Source: Dryomyza anilis (Eukaryota; Arthropoda; Insecta; Diptera; Dryomyzidae). From it: a stretch of DNA of 64,000 nucleotides. A program made the position numbers and the translations under genes. The stretch is from NCBI GenBank assembly GCA_951804985.1, contig OX638132.1, positions 103,530,026 through 103,594,025 of the forward strand. The letters are read 5' to 3'. The notes under the pieces were generated by a model that was not told the origin of the DNA, ran no database searches, and worked only from the letters and a program-made list of their open reading frames with translations. This document shows, one piece after another, positions 44,388 through 56,639 of this stretch. Position 1 is the first letter of the stretch. Each line of letters starts with the position of its first letter.

Positions 44388-46813
44388 TTATCCTCGGCTG
44401 TTGTTGTTGTTGGTTCGCGATTGTGCTGTCGTTGCTGAGACGATGATGTTGTTGTTGCTGCTGCTGTTGACTGCATTGCCGTCAACAGCTGGGCCTGCTG
44501 TTGAAGCTGCAAAAAGTGCGGAAGTCGAGGGTACTGGTGGGGGTGGCGATTGCTGTCTGCTGACTGGTCGGGTCTTTAAAATACTTAAGTCATTAACATT
44601 TTCTATAAAACTTTTATGGGCTGACAATTGTTTCACACTTTCAACATCCTTTTTGAGCTCCTCCATGTCACGTTTCAGCTTGGCCCGTCTGTTCTGGAAC
44701 CAGGTGATGACCTACAATAGAGAAGTATTATTAAAATCAATTTCAAGGAAAAGAAAAAAATTGAAATTTAAGAGATTTAGAATCTAACAAAAAAAAAAAA
44801 AATCGCAAATAAACCAGAAGTTGATCCAATGTTTAATCTTCCGGTTTCAATATTTTAAACATTCCAATGAATTCATGTTTTATTGGGACAAAATATGGAA
44901 ACAGTAACCGTAACCTATATTCGCTAAATCCTGTCTCATTCTAAAAACCAAAATCATATCACACATAAACATAAATTTGGAATAAACCGATATCTAAAAC
45001 CATTATATTGGATCGTTGTTTTTTTAAAAGAAATTTTAAATATTTATAGATTTTTATTTTTAATTAGGAATTAAACAATTATCGAAAAATCGCCTTTTTG
45101 CATGAGATTGAACAAAAGTTAGTTGCAGCAACCATCTTCATTCGTTTAAAACGAAATTTATACAAATTGGTTGATAGAACTGAGATATTCGGTTGCGACT
45201 TGCAACATTATCATATAAACACCTCAAATTCTTCCAAAAATGTTATAAATTTGTTGTATTCTATACTGGTTTTGACTATAAATGACGAATTGGCTATTCA
45301 GAGAACCGATTAAATGGACTGTGGAATGAGTTGGTTGTGTCAACTAATTTAGATTTTGTATATAAATACCCTACACTAAGATGGAAAAGGTCATTCAGTT
45401 TGGTACGCCATTTGCAATACACAGAAGGATGCATAGCCGGTACGGAAAATTATAAATGTTTATTTAATGATGTCCATATGACTGTCCGTCTGTCTGTTGA
45501 AATCACGGTTACAGGAAAACTACACACAGAAAAATCTTCTTTTGTCATGAGGTTGGAAGAATGAAAAACTTAGTTGTACCAACTAACTTCATTCGGATAA
45601 ATCGAATGGTTTACAAATTTGCTGGCGGAACTGCCATATTAGCATATACACATGAAATATTAGTCTATACACACACCTAATTGTTCTAAATCTGTACTAA
45701 ATGGTTCTAAAATAGTTCGAAATTGGTTGCAGAACAAACTGCAACTTTTTATTTTGACAATAACAACCGACTAAGCGGTTGAGAGAACCGAATAGTTGGC
45801 AAATAAGGCAAAGACTTGGTTGACGCAACAAATCTCTATTCTGTGTGTAGAAGAGCTAGACCAATAAAACTTAAACTTTAGATTACTTATACATCTATGC
45901 TGTTTCATATGCAAAACGGGCATGATCGATTGTGACCTGTGAACCGACAACGGGTGAATTTTTCTTTATACCGCCTGAAGGAAACTTTTTGTTCAAATAT
46001 TTAATAATGTTATGCTCAATTATGTATTAACTTTATGCTCAAATGTATAAAAATAATATTTTCACATGAAACGACTTTATATCCTGGTTGGGTTTCAAGT
46101 CATGTCCGTATGTCTGTTCGTCCATATCTCTGTCTGAAATCACGATTACAGGAAAACTGGAAGAGATAAAACAATGAAACTCCGAAGTTAGATTACCTTA
46201 CACCTTCGAAAAATAGGAATGGATCGATTGTGTTAAGTGGCCCGAATGTGACTTATATCCTAATGCGGGGAAAAATTTACTTTTTACCGGGCGAAGTGTT
46301 TTGTAAAGACCCTTAACTTTATGATCAAATGGACGAGTTTGTCGAACGCTAAAAAAATAAATTTCGATCCACCTACACATTCATACAAATGGGTACTCAA
46401 AAGAAGCATATTTCTTTAACTATTACAATTTTGCTGTTATTTTTATGATTCATAAACCCTGGTTACATCTGGGCCACTTTTTTTCATTCATAAAATACGA
46501 CATATTTCTAGTCACCTCAGATTGAACATAACTTTTACAATTTTTCTAGCTTCCTTACAACAACTTTTCAAATTTCGTAATACAAAACTTCCATGTGACC
46601 TAAATTTGAAAAGTTTATATTTTATGTATACTACCTGTGCGTTGGAGAGTCCCAAACCAGCAGCAATCTCATCTCTATCTGCGGGTGACAAATACTTTTG
46701 ATACAGAAACCGTTTCTCCAATTCGAATATCTGATGATTTGTGAAGGCCGTGCGCGATTTTCGCTTCTTCTTTGGATTCGGACGCGTGGCGAAAATATTC
46801 AAAGTGGCAGGAT
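44388..46813 (-). CDS. ladybird (LBX class) homeodomain protein, homeobox exon and terminal exon only
   Basis: Two exons on the minus strand. Exon 46813-46635 starts after TTATTTCTAG and ends CAG/GTAGTA; exon 44711-44388 starts after CTATTGTAG. The first exon starts with two bases of a split codon and holds 59 whole codons: about 13 residues, then PKKKRKSRTAFTNHQIFELE and the homeodomain to residue 44. The second adds residues 45 onward (VITWFQNRRAKLKRD), MEELKKDVES and NVNDLSILK. Thr47 (ITWF) and RFLYQKYLSPADRDEIA identify the ladybird/LBX class. An intron between homeodomain positions 44 and 45 is common in homeobox genes. The gene is convergent with bagpipe, matching the 93DE cluster. Known role: muscle and cardiac cell identity. 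I cannot tell lbe from lbl, so no symbol is given. The main N-terminal exon is not in view. The C-terminal frame after SILK is uncertain, because a second open frame runs to a stop at 44234. Confidence 0.92.
44712..46634 (-). other. ladybird intron splitting the homeobox
   Basis: 1,923-bp intron between the two homeobox exons, with GTAGTA donor and TTGTAG acceptor on the minus strand. It holds a degraded MITE (about 45082-45362), two pieces of the GTCTGTCTG-type repeat (45360-45510 and 46080-46200) and an intact MITE (45523-45847). Confidence 0.85.
45523..45847 (+). mobile_element. MITE of the CACACAGAAAAATC family, copy 3, in the ladybird intron
   Basis: CACACAGAAAAATCTTC at the left and TTCTGTGTG at the right form inverted ends, with TA on both sides (45521-45522 and 45848-45849). 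Including the TAs the match is 12 bp and perfect. The TA target points to a Tc1/mariner-type transposase. 325 bp, non-coding. Confidence 0.88.
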
Positions 46814-48451
46814 CTAGAAATAAGGGAAAATGCTATGTTTGAAAAACTGTACAACGAATATTGGTATAATTAAAATGTAAACATAGCAAAATAAACACGC
46901 ACTTCCTTCAAGCAGCTTAATCATAAATCTTAATCAATACAAAACACAGAGCCAATAAAATCATACCAAGCGGCGGCCAAGATCAAATAAATTTATTTTT
47001 ATGTACGTATCGAAGAAATCTGTTTTGTTTTTTTTCTTTTTGGTGTTCAGTTTGTTCGCTTTTATGGTCAGCTAAAAACGTCGGTTATTAAATCCGTTTG
47101 TGCAGGCGATCAAAATGTGTTTACTAAATGGTCAAAGCAATCATCAATGGTGTAATTAATTAAAGCAGAGGTGCGATTTTAACAATCCCACATATTTCGT
47201 TCAGATCGAGTAGATAAACCTGTATGCCACCGCATATAAATTATGGCCGATCGATCGATCCATTGATCGATCATTTATGATAGTATTAAAAGCCTCTGCC
47301 TTTAGGTTTCGTTTCAAAGTCATAAAAATGTTTATGACTTTTATGTAAAATATGTTAAGTTTAATAAACTGCGTCAGGCGAGAATTAATTGAATTAGATC
47401 AAATCAGATTTTTCTAAAATCTTTCAAATTTCAGTTTACGTTGTATAATACGTGAAAATATTTTAACATAATCTAAAATTGCAAAATTTAAACTTTGTTT
47501 GTTTTCAAGTTTATTAATGTGCATACCTTAAATCACAATATTTATTTAATTATTGAAAATATTAACAATGTGCGGCGTACGGCGTAATGTTTGAACAAAT
47601 ATCGGCGTTAATTCAGCCATTTGATCTCATCTAAACGGAATCGCTTAAATGCAACGATTGTTAATTTTAATGTGATTTTTATGAGCGAATCGCATGCTAG
47701 AGATCAAACGTTTTTCAACGATTCGAATTTCTAATGAAGCGCATTTGGTTGATTTAGTGGCATTTAGTCCGCGATTCCATGAACGGCAACCATTTGATTC
47801 AACAATCACTAGAAACGAGGCATCACTCATCCCATCAACTTTAACACGTTTGTGCTAGTTTTTATTAGTTTCTGATTCCGTTTGTTTGTAGAAAAAAAGA
47901 TTTGATTGAAAAACTCAATATACGGATTTATGAATGTCTAGCGGCAATATTTATTTTTTATCATATTTAAAGGTGATTTGATTTTTTGATGTTTGGCGGC
48001 GGAAATGGAAGCTTAATACATTTTTATTATAGAATTTGAAAAATTGTTTTGTTTTTAATTTTTTGTATCATTGGAATTTAAATCGATAAAAGATTTGAGA
48101 ATTTATTTGAGTTTAGTTTTATGGTTCCTCTTTTAAAAGAAATAAAGATTTATTAGTTTTTAAGTAGGTACATTGTTTGTACTTATAAAAATATACTTTG
48201 TATTAATTTTAATATATTGTAAAATATATGCCCATCGTTTCGATATTGTTACAAGACCAATATTTAAATGGTTGGTATGCCATATTGGATATCGATGCGT
48301 TCTGCTGGGGTTTTGCAAAATCAAATTGATTCGAAAAGAAAAATAATGAAAGTTCGAGAATACATCGAAACATATTGTGATTTGAATTTAGCATCAACGA
48401 TATGAAGGTAGATATTCAACGAATAAGGAAGGTTAGATCACATTTTGAAGT
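46814..48451. other. Upstream or intron DNA of ladybird, mostly non-repetitive
   Basis: 46900-47880 is fairly complex, with a CGATCGATCGATCC tract near 47250 and no repeat family shared elsewhere, so it may contain regulatory DNA. 47880-48451 is AT-rich. Minus-strand frames here do not continue the ladybird reading. Confidence 0.4.
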
Positions 48452-48640
48452 ACACTAAAAATAAAACGTCTGTAACAGTAGCAAAAAAGATTGTCAATAT
48501 AGCAAAAATGATTGCTGATACGAGGAAAGCGCCGGATTTTGCTGAAACATCAAATGACAGATTGCTGTTCAGTAAGCTTTTTTATGCTATTAGAGAAGAC
48601 AATTTTAGCTGTTTTAACTAATTTGTTTGCTGTTATATTT
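48452..48640. mobile_element. Second copy of the 38872 repeat
   Basis: Begins TACACTAAAAATAAAACGTC and shares TAACAGTAGCAA, TTTTGCTGAAACATCAAA and TTTTAGCTGTTTTAACT with 38872-39057. Non-coding. Confidence 0.55.
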
Positions 48641-49956
48641 TGTGCTATATGAGTTATATGTAAAGAATTGGGTGGAACATAGATCACGCCCATTTTCAAT
48701 ACCAGGCAGCACATATGTTATCCAACTTCTAAGTTTTATTGAATTAGCTCTTTCCAGTTTCCTTGTTATCGTGATTTCAATAGACAGTCAGAGATAAAGA
48801 CAATCGGTCATCGCTAAATCGACTCAGCAGTTCCAACTGATCTGATATGTGTATTACAAACGGATTACCATACTGAATATACCCTTTCACTTTTAGTATA
48901 TTATTTAAAAATTCGATAAAACAGATCACTTAAAAGATATAACTAAATCGTTGGATCCTATATAAATCTACAGTTATCAGCGGCCCATATACAAATTTTA
49001 TTGATCTATTGTGACTATGGAATGGAAATTTATTTGATATGAAAGATAAATGTCTTTAAAAAATGTTCGTTGGTTTTATTCAAAGGGTCGATTAGGGTGA
49101 AAATGGCCATTATATGGATCTGAATGTATTTTAAAAAGTGTTGGAAATAACAAAAAAGTTTTGATAAATACTATAAATTGAAATACAATTTTATGTGCCG
49201 ATTAAAAACGAAAACCACAATAAGACTTTGCATCCTAGTCCACCCCACAACCAAAATAATTTCTAGGACATTTTACGAATATTTTTTCGTAATTTTTAAT
49301 TTTGAATAATAATTCACACTAATAATTCGTAGAATACATGAAATATTTGTAATTTCTATTTTTTTTCCAAAATCCTTTTTACGCACGATTCGTATATATT
49401 ACGAATCAATAATCGTAAAATTAAAACAACAACAAAGTTACGAATATTTCGTTTAAATTACGAAACTTACTTTATACTAATTTCTATTACAATTTTTTAC
49501 GAAAGATAATAAATTATTAAATTAATAGTTTTTCTTTTACCACCTCTTTTGATTATTTTAAGATATTGCATTGAATGCACATAATTCTTATTGTGTTTAT
49601 TGGAGAAGGAAAACTTAAGCGACTTGAAATGTAGAATCTGCAGAGAAAGATCGCTGATAAAGGTGCTTGGCTGCCTCTGAAACAGCTGTACGATCTGCCA
49701 CTCAATGCATTTTGCCAATTGTTTGTTGTTTTATTTGCTGGTACAAAACACCCAATTTGTACCGACTGGACCTTGAGCACTTTAAGACAATATCTTAAAT
49801 TATTAAACTTTTGTAAATTTTGAGGATTAGTAAAAACTGAAATCCATGCGTCAAATAGCAACTTGGTGCTGCATAATACTTTCGTAAAATGTACGAATAT
49901 ATTCGTAAAAATGTACACAAATATTCAAAAAATTACGAATCTTTCGTATTATGTAA
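48641..49956. other. AT-rich DNA with repeat fragments
   Basis: 48760-48890 is an inverted piece of the GTCTGTC-type repeat (ATTTCAATAGACAGTCAG, ACCATACTGAATATACCC). 49250-49950 holds ACGAAT/TTTCGTAA words of the family at 23154, in scattered pieces. No gene is visible. Confidence 0.45.
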
Positions 49957-50248
49957 GGGCGAATCTTTCCTTTTTCGCCATAACTATTTATTGGTACGAG
50001 ATAAAATAGTAGTGTGAAGGCATTTATTGTTTGTTTTTAAAGCACCTATCGAACTGCATCATTACTTAAAAATATTTTGCCAAACATTTTTTCCTGCAAA
50101 TAACTAATTGCAATTTAATGTTTGACAAAATATTTTTAATTAATGATGCAGATAGATAGGTGCTTTAAAAACAAACAATAAATGCCTTCACACTACTATT
50201 TTATCTCGTACCAATAAATAGTTATGTCGAAAAAGGAAAGATTCGCCC
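49957..50248. mobile_element. Foldback element with about 130-bp arms
   Basis: The left arm starts GGGCGAATCTTTCCTTTTTC. The right arm is its reverse complement, with only a few mismatches over roughly 130 bases and about 25 bases between. The AAAGGGCGAAT and GGCATGA words and interior are shared with 3458-3960. Non-coding. Confidence 0.85.
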
Positions 50249-53200
50249 TTTTGGCATGACAAGATTTTCAATTTTTCAAATTCGCCCTTTTGGTTTTGAC
50301 TTTTGTGGCTAGATATATCCAACAAAACGACACGCGATTTTAGCACAGTATACTTGAGGAAAAACTAGATTCAAAAATGTAAAAAAACGCAAATGTCAAA
50401 AATTGCACATTCGCCCCTTTGGCATGATAGTGACGATATGTATAATATATCATTAGCTAAATAATTTGTCGTAATCTCGATCAAATCATTGGAATGTTAG
50501 CCTATACAAATGAGCAACTCTGAAATTCCACAAGTCTTGCTCACAAATTAGTTCGTCATTCTGAAACATGCCTTCATAAGCTCACAAATGTTATCAAAGA
50601 TGAATCCGCAAAGCCGCAGTCTAAAATATCATATATTAATAAATCCTAAAAGCGTTAATTACATTCACAAGAACAGTATATTTTGGTATATCTTTTGATT
50701 TTATTTTCAGTTTTTTGCATGAGATCTCATATAGATGCCTAAACGGGCCCGTTTTCTATATTGAAAGCACCGATCTTGCCGAGTGCTTGTAGCCGACTCA
50801 AAGAACTGCGGTTTTTTTTTGTTGTATTTTTTTCAAGTTCGCATCAACCACAAATTGCGTTGTCCAGAAGCTCGAAAGCATAATCAAAAACTAATTTTAA
50901 TCCTGTTTGAACGTTGATGAGGGATCGGATTAATTCACTGACTGATCGAGTAGAGGCAACCTTTGCCTAAAGAGAAGAGTGAGAAAAAAAAGCGAAAAAA
51001 ATCTGAAGCTTTTTAGCGGTGGGTCTTCAAGAATTTTGACTAAATGACGCTTTTATGAGCTATCGTGTTTGTTGTTACGCGAATCGTTCGTTCGTTATTA
51101 TTGTTCGTTGCGGCTTAAACGATGACTCAAACATTTTAAACGACGACGCATTTAAATACGTAGAGAACACCGCCTATGGCAATATTGTGAAGTTGTTAGC
51201 AGGCCAATTGATGGGATCGAGAAGTTATAAAATTATTAAATTAGTATGAAATGATGATGAGACCGACAAAGGACCATACAAGCAGGGTGCAGGAAATACG
51301 ATTTTTTTAGACTAACATATTTTAGATTATAAAAAATATACATTGAATAGAAATTTGTTGTGTCAACCAACTTATTGCATATAAAAAGAGCTATTCGGTT
51401 CTCTCAACTGTAGAGATGTCTCTTATATGCAAAAGTAAAAGAGTTGTAGTTGGGTCTACAATCAATATATAATTGCTCGGTGTACCTAGTGCCAACAGAA
51501 TATGGTAGTTCCATTAATCAATTTGCAGAAATTTCCCTTCAAAGGAATGAATAGTATACTCTATACAAAAGCGAAATCATATTTTGAATTTTGAGAATTT
51601 GGATTTGTAATAAAGAGGTCAGTAAGGAAAATAAAATATATTCACCTCCTGAGTCGGTTTAACGATGTTCGTCTATCAGCATTTTTGTCTGTAAGTCTGT
51701 CTGAAAATACGATTACAGGAGATCCAGAAGGGCTAGTTCAATGAAACTCAGATATTAGTTTACCGACACTGTTGGGTATTAAATATGGTCGTGATCGGTT
51801 AATTTTGACCTGCGATCCAGCCACTTTGATATATATATCTCCTATAGCATTGAAACATATGTGAGTATTCTATTTTACTGGGCGAAGTGAACGAGTTTTA
51901 AACAATACCTTTTACTTTGTGTTAAAATATATAAAAATAATTTGTGGTAGCCTAAATATAATCAATACTTCTCACCTGAGAATTTGTTTGGCATAAACGC
52001 CATTTTTGGATGAATGGAGTTAGAAATTTGATGTATAATCTCTTGGCCTAATATAATTTCTTTCTAATGCCGTTATCCGTTTTTCGATATCTCGTATCAA
52101 ATTTGAGATATTCAGCATCGAATTTGCTCCTATTTTAACGCAAATACATAACTCCTTTATCGTTCTTCTTGATATCGACTTAATGACGTATGAGCCACAC
52201 ACATTCTGAGGTGAAGATTTGATACACCTACTCATTCTTGGTTACTCAAATGAATTCGTAAACCCTTCGAATTACTTAAACAAGGACAAGATGAGAAACA
52301 TGTATCACATCGATATCTCAATATTTTCCGAAGATCCCTCGAACTTTGATTTTTTTCTTCAATATCGTTACAAATTCTAAAAATATCTCGTACCGAAAAA
52401 CTCCTCAATTTGAGGACCGATACCGTTACGAGAACGGGTCCGATTTCGTGTGATATCTCTTTATATACTCGCATTGATCTCGTAACGATATTGAAAGGAA
52501 TGGAATACTGGAAATTTGCATTAGTGACTTTATTCTTATCGTATAATAGAATTTGTATGTTCAAATTTGCAAGGAATGCAAGACTCTTGCATCAGGAACA
52601 AGATTAAGTCTGATTCTGCAAGAACAAGTTCGATCTACCGATGCAAGAACATGAACGACACTGCAATAACCAGGGCATGAACAAGATTTCCATGTTCTTG
52701 AATATCCTCATTACTGTTGAGTACACCAACGGAATGGTTAGATCAGGTATTATCTAGATAAGGCTTTGATAAATTAACTACAGGCTACTTTTTTGTGATA
52801 CACATCTACTACACCATTCTGAATCTCAAACCATATTCGGAATTTCACAAATATTTCAAAACATTTTATAACAAGGCAAAGCATACCCAATTTCAATGGG
52901 TATTGAAAATTGAAAAACTGGGTTTATTTTTCTTTTCTTCAAATATTATTACATATATGTAGGGTATTTATAGTTACTCAAAGTCGACTATAACGTGTAT
53001 CAACATTTTCCATACGACCTTACCTTCCTTACAGATTATATATTCCAACTTTGTACCAATGACGGATTTAATTATAAACTAAATTTAAACTTCAGTTTAT
53101 ATTACTGTTTATCTTACTACGGTCCCACTATTTCATTCTTTAGATTCCGTACCTCACAATAACACAATGCCATACATTCTTTCAAATCTTTTCAACTATT

Positions 53201-54657
53201 CGTCTTCTCAAAAATTCTTCTTTATCACCTACTAAATTCCTGCTCTGACATAATGCGCACCACACATTGTTCCATCGCTCTCGATGATCGCCCTAGATAT
53301 ACTACAACATGTCATCATGTTTCCCAACGTCAACTCGAATTAATAAGCGCTTTGTTCGGGTCCTAACCGAAGCTCTTTGCGTGTGAAGCAAACTCTAGAT
53401 TTTTTTTTCTTGATCTCTTTAAAAAGATTCTATAAGCCATGCAGTATATTTTGGTTTTTATTCTACGATCGTGTGGTTTCCTTTGTTGTTGTTCGCTTGT
53501 TAAACTCTTGTTCGGCATTGTTTGGAGGAATCGTTTTTTTTTTTATTTAATGGAATCGCTTCTTAATAGCTTCCATATTTCATTAACATAATTGATTTCT
53601 GTTTTTCGTCTTGTTTCCAGCACAAAAATTGGAGCCACTTTTCTACTCGACGCATAACACTTAAGCTCTGTCCAGCCAATTGATCGAACGTTCGTGTGAT
53701 CGTCGTTAATAGATTTTGATTGATTTTTGATATGATAAAAATCTTTAATTTATTGCTCTAAATTTTTCAATGGCTGTCTATACTTTACCAATTTCTATTG
53801 GTTCTTGAGGTTAAGTTGAAGAAAGTTGATATGATTTTGTAATTCTAGTTAGGTTAAGTAACATTGGTTTCTTTCTCGTGCACTTAATACTTCTACATTA
53901 ACTAATTACATCGTCCGTTTATTATGCTTCTTTGACAACGATCTAAGATAAAGCACGAACATGTCAGAATACCGCCAAAGTGTTCTAAATAGATTAATTT
54001 TCCCTCGCCAACTTTTCCATTAGCATCTCAATTAGTTACGCCGCCTTCAAAAAGCACCAGTACCACTGCCAACTACGATGTCCTTGCGGAGTTCGTCCGT
54101 TTGCTGACAACAATTACACCTTCATTTGCCAACATTGCGTGGTTATCTGTTTGAGCACCGCCACCCGTCCATGCTATACTCGATGCCACTCTGTGTCGTG
54201 CTACCTACCAAACAATGTGCTCATTGTTCGACCTGCCATTGGCCTCTTGTTCTTCAAAACTATTACGCAAGTATCCTGTAGACTTCATTTATATTTATGT
54301 CCTACATATGGAAGCAGTGTCATAAACTAATGATTAGTTATGCTGACGACATTATTTGTTATAAATACAAAAAGTACGTGTTTGCATTTAGTCTTTTGTA
54401 TATTATTAAGGCACGCGTCAGCCGGCATTTAGCAGACGTTATTGACCTTAATTTTATATTCTACTTTATGTCAAATGAGTTTTTCAACGCTTTGCTCCAT
54501 TGAAATTGGGTAGGCTTTGCCTTGTTATAAAATGTTATGAGACATTTTTGAAATTCGGAAGATGGTTTGAGATTCAGCATGATGTAGTAGATGCGTATCA
54601 CAAAAAAATGTTTTCAGTTATTCTATCATAGCCTTTTCTAGACAATTCCTAGTCTTA
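50249..54657. other. Repeat-rich stretch upstream or in the first intron of ladybird
   Basis: 50700-51300 is relatively unique. 51345-51535 is an inverted fragment of the CACACAGAAAAATC MITE. 51660-51900 is a GTCTGTCTG-type repeat piece. About 52232-52512 resembles the TA-flanked MITE at 2189 (GATATCGTTACGAGAACG, GGAATGGAATACTGG). 52560-52740 is an inverted piece of the TTGCAAGAATCTTGCAT family. 53000-54500 is mostly unique and has no supported gene. Confidence 0.45.
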
Positions 54658-56060
54658 CACACATAATAGAGATTATTGCGCCAACCAACTCTTTGCCCAA
54701 CCAACTTATTCGGTTCTCTAAACCTCTTAGTCGGTTGTTATTGTTAAATAAAAAGAGTTGTAGTTTGTACTGCAAGCAATTTCGAACTGTTTTTAAACAA
54801 TTTAGTACAGATTTAGAATCATTAGGAGTGGGAATAGACTAATATTTCATGTGTTCATGTGGCAGTTCCGCCCGCAAATTTGTAAACCATTCGGTTAAAC
54901 CGAATGAGGTTAGTTGGTACAACTAACCTTTCATTCTTCCAACCTCATGCCAACAGAGGATTTTTCTGTGTGTACGTTCACGTTGGTGTACCCAACGAAG
55001 AAATCCAAAAACAAGAACATATTAGTCTTGTTTTTGGCCTTGATCTTGCAGTGTCGTTCCAGTTTTTGCATCGACAGATATATCTTATTCTTGCAGAGTC
55101 AGGTCTTATCATGTTTTTACTGCAAGAGTCTTGCATTTCTTGCCAATTTAGGATCTGTTTTCTATTATACGAAATGAATTTTGCAACTAAATAAATATTC
55201 TGATTCATGATTCAGAATAGTGTAGTGGATGCGTATCATAAAAAAACTGCATCCATTTAATTTATCATACCCCCTTTTCTGGACAATTCCTAGTCTTATC
55301 TATTCCTTGGTGTTTCCAACAGTAATAAGGCAATTCAATAACAAGAACATGGTAGTATTGTTCGTGGTTTTGTTGTTACAGAATCGTTCCTCTTCTTGCA
55401 TCGGCAGATCAATCTTGTTCTTGCAGAGTTAGATTTTATCTTGTTATTACTGCAAGAATCTTGCATTTAGCCTTTAATGCAAATTGGGTAGGCTATGCCT
55501 TGTTACAAAATGTTGTGGAACATTTGTCAAAATCCGAAATAGGTGTAGTAGATGCATATCACAAAAACTGCTTCCAGTTAATTTATCATAGCATCTTCTA
55601 GACTATTTCTGGTCTTACTTTTTCGTTGGTGTACTCAATAGTAATGGGGAAATACCAGAATTGTAATCTTGTTCCAACCATTGTTCTTACAGTGTCGTTC
55701 TCTTTCTTGCATCCGCAGATCGATATTGTTTTGATATTTTCCTTACTGCAAGAATCTTGCATTTCTTGATATTTTAAGATATCATTTCTGTCATACGAAA
55801 CGAGTTTTGGCACTAAATAAATATCCCTGTGGTTGTCGAATCACACAAAGTGCTTTCTGTAAATTTTTCCTAGTCTTACCTTTCCGTTGATGTACTCAAC
55901 AGTAATGAGGAAATTCAAGAACATGGAAATCTTGTGTCTGACCTTGTTTTGCAGCAGAGTCAGAATGGACGATGTTCCTGATGCAAGAATCTTGCATTCC
56001 TTGCAAATTTAAGCATACAAATTCTTTTATACGATACGAATTAAGTCACTAATGCAAATT
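54500..56060. repeat. Cluster of degenerate repeats around TGCAAGAATCTTGCATT
   Basis: At least four successive copies carry AATTCCTAGTCTTAC, a GTGTACCCAAC-like word, AACAAGAACAT, TTGCATCGACAGAT and CTGCAAGAATCTTGCATTTC, in the same order. Several are preceded by ATTGGGTAGGC-TTGCCTTGTTA and TAGATGCGTATCAC. Copies start near 54500, 55210, 55490 and 55850. No coding function is seen. Confidence 0.65.
54658..54972 (-). mobile_element. MITE of the CACACAGAAAAATC family, copy 4 (inverted)
   Basis: Starts CACACATAATAGAGAT and ends TTTTTCTGTGTG, with TA on both sides (54656-54657 and 54973-54974). The interior is the reverse complement of copy 3 (GCGCCAACCAACTCTTTG, CCTCATGCCAACAGAGG). It interrupts the repeat cluster at 54500-56060. 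Confidence 0.85.
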
Positions 56061-56637
56061 TCCAGTATTCCATTCCATTCAATATAGCTACGAGATCAAT
56101 GCGAGTTCTCGTAACGATATCGGTCGTCAAATTGGTTCTACATGGTAGTAAGATATCGATGCGTTCTGTCGTAGCTTTCTCAGCACAAGATATTTTTCAA
56201 ATTTGGAATGATATTGAAGAAAATAAATCGAAGTTCGAGATTGTTTTCTAAAATATTGCTATATCGGTGTGATAAAGGGTTTTCAATAAGAGCGCTACAA
56301 AAGTTTTTTTCAAGGGACGCTACAAAAGTAGAGCGACAGGGACAGCAAACGACGCCATATTTCTTGTCGCTACTTTGACATTTCTCTTCAGTAAGGTTTG
56401 CCATTTCATGATGGAAAGATATACGAGCCAACAACGAGTCGAAAATATTAATATTTACTACCGAAATTCGAATTCGAGCGGCAAGAAATATGGCGTCGTT
56501 TGCTGTCCCTGTCGCTCTGCTTTTGTATCGTCTCTCATCTTATCTTTATTTGAATGTACGAGAAAATTAAAAAAAATCGAAGTTACTTCGAGAAAGCTTC
56601 AAAGCAGCGGAAGTCTCCGAGACATATCAGACTGGGT
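56061..56637. mobile_element. MITE of the 2189 family interrupted by a mariner-like foldback
   Basis: The left end TCCAGTATTCCATTCC and right end CATATCAGACTGGGT match the ends of the 2189-2591 element. Interior words GATCAATGCGAGTTCTCG and CGTAACGATATCGG are shared. The piece 56277-56539 is a separate insertion. Confidence 0.6.
56277..56539. mobile_element. Mariner/Tc1-like foldback, copy 2
   Basis: Begins AGGGTTTTCAATAAGAGCGC and carries GACAGGGACAGCAAACGACG, then reads MMERYTSQQRVENINIYYRN. The inverted arm GGCGTCGTTTGCTGTCCC follows. Same structure as 12424-12757, but the right arm is shorter. Only the start of a transposase is present. Confidence 0.75.
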
Positions 56638-56639
56638 TA

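Noticed and set aside
44401..44787. Plus-strand frame rich in Leu opposite ladybird
   Set aside because: Antisense shadow of CAG/CAA-type codons in the ladybird terminal exon.
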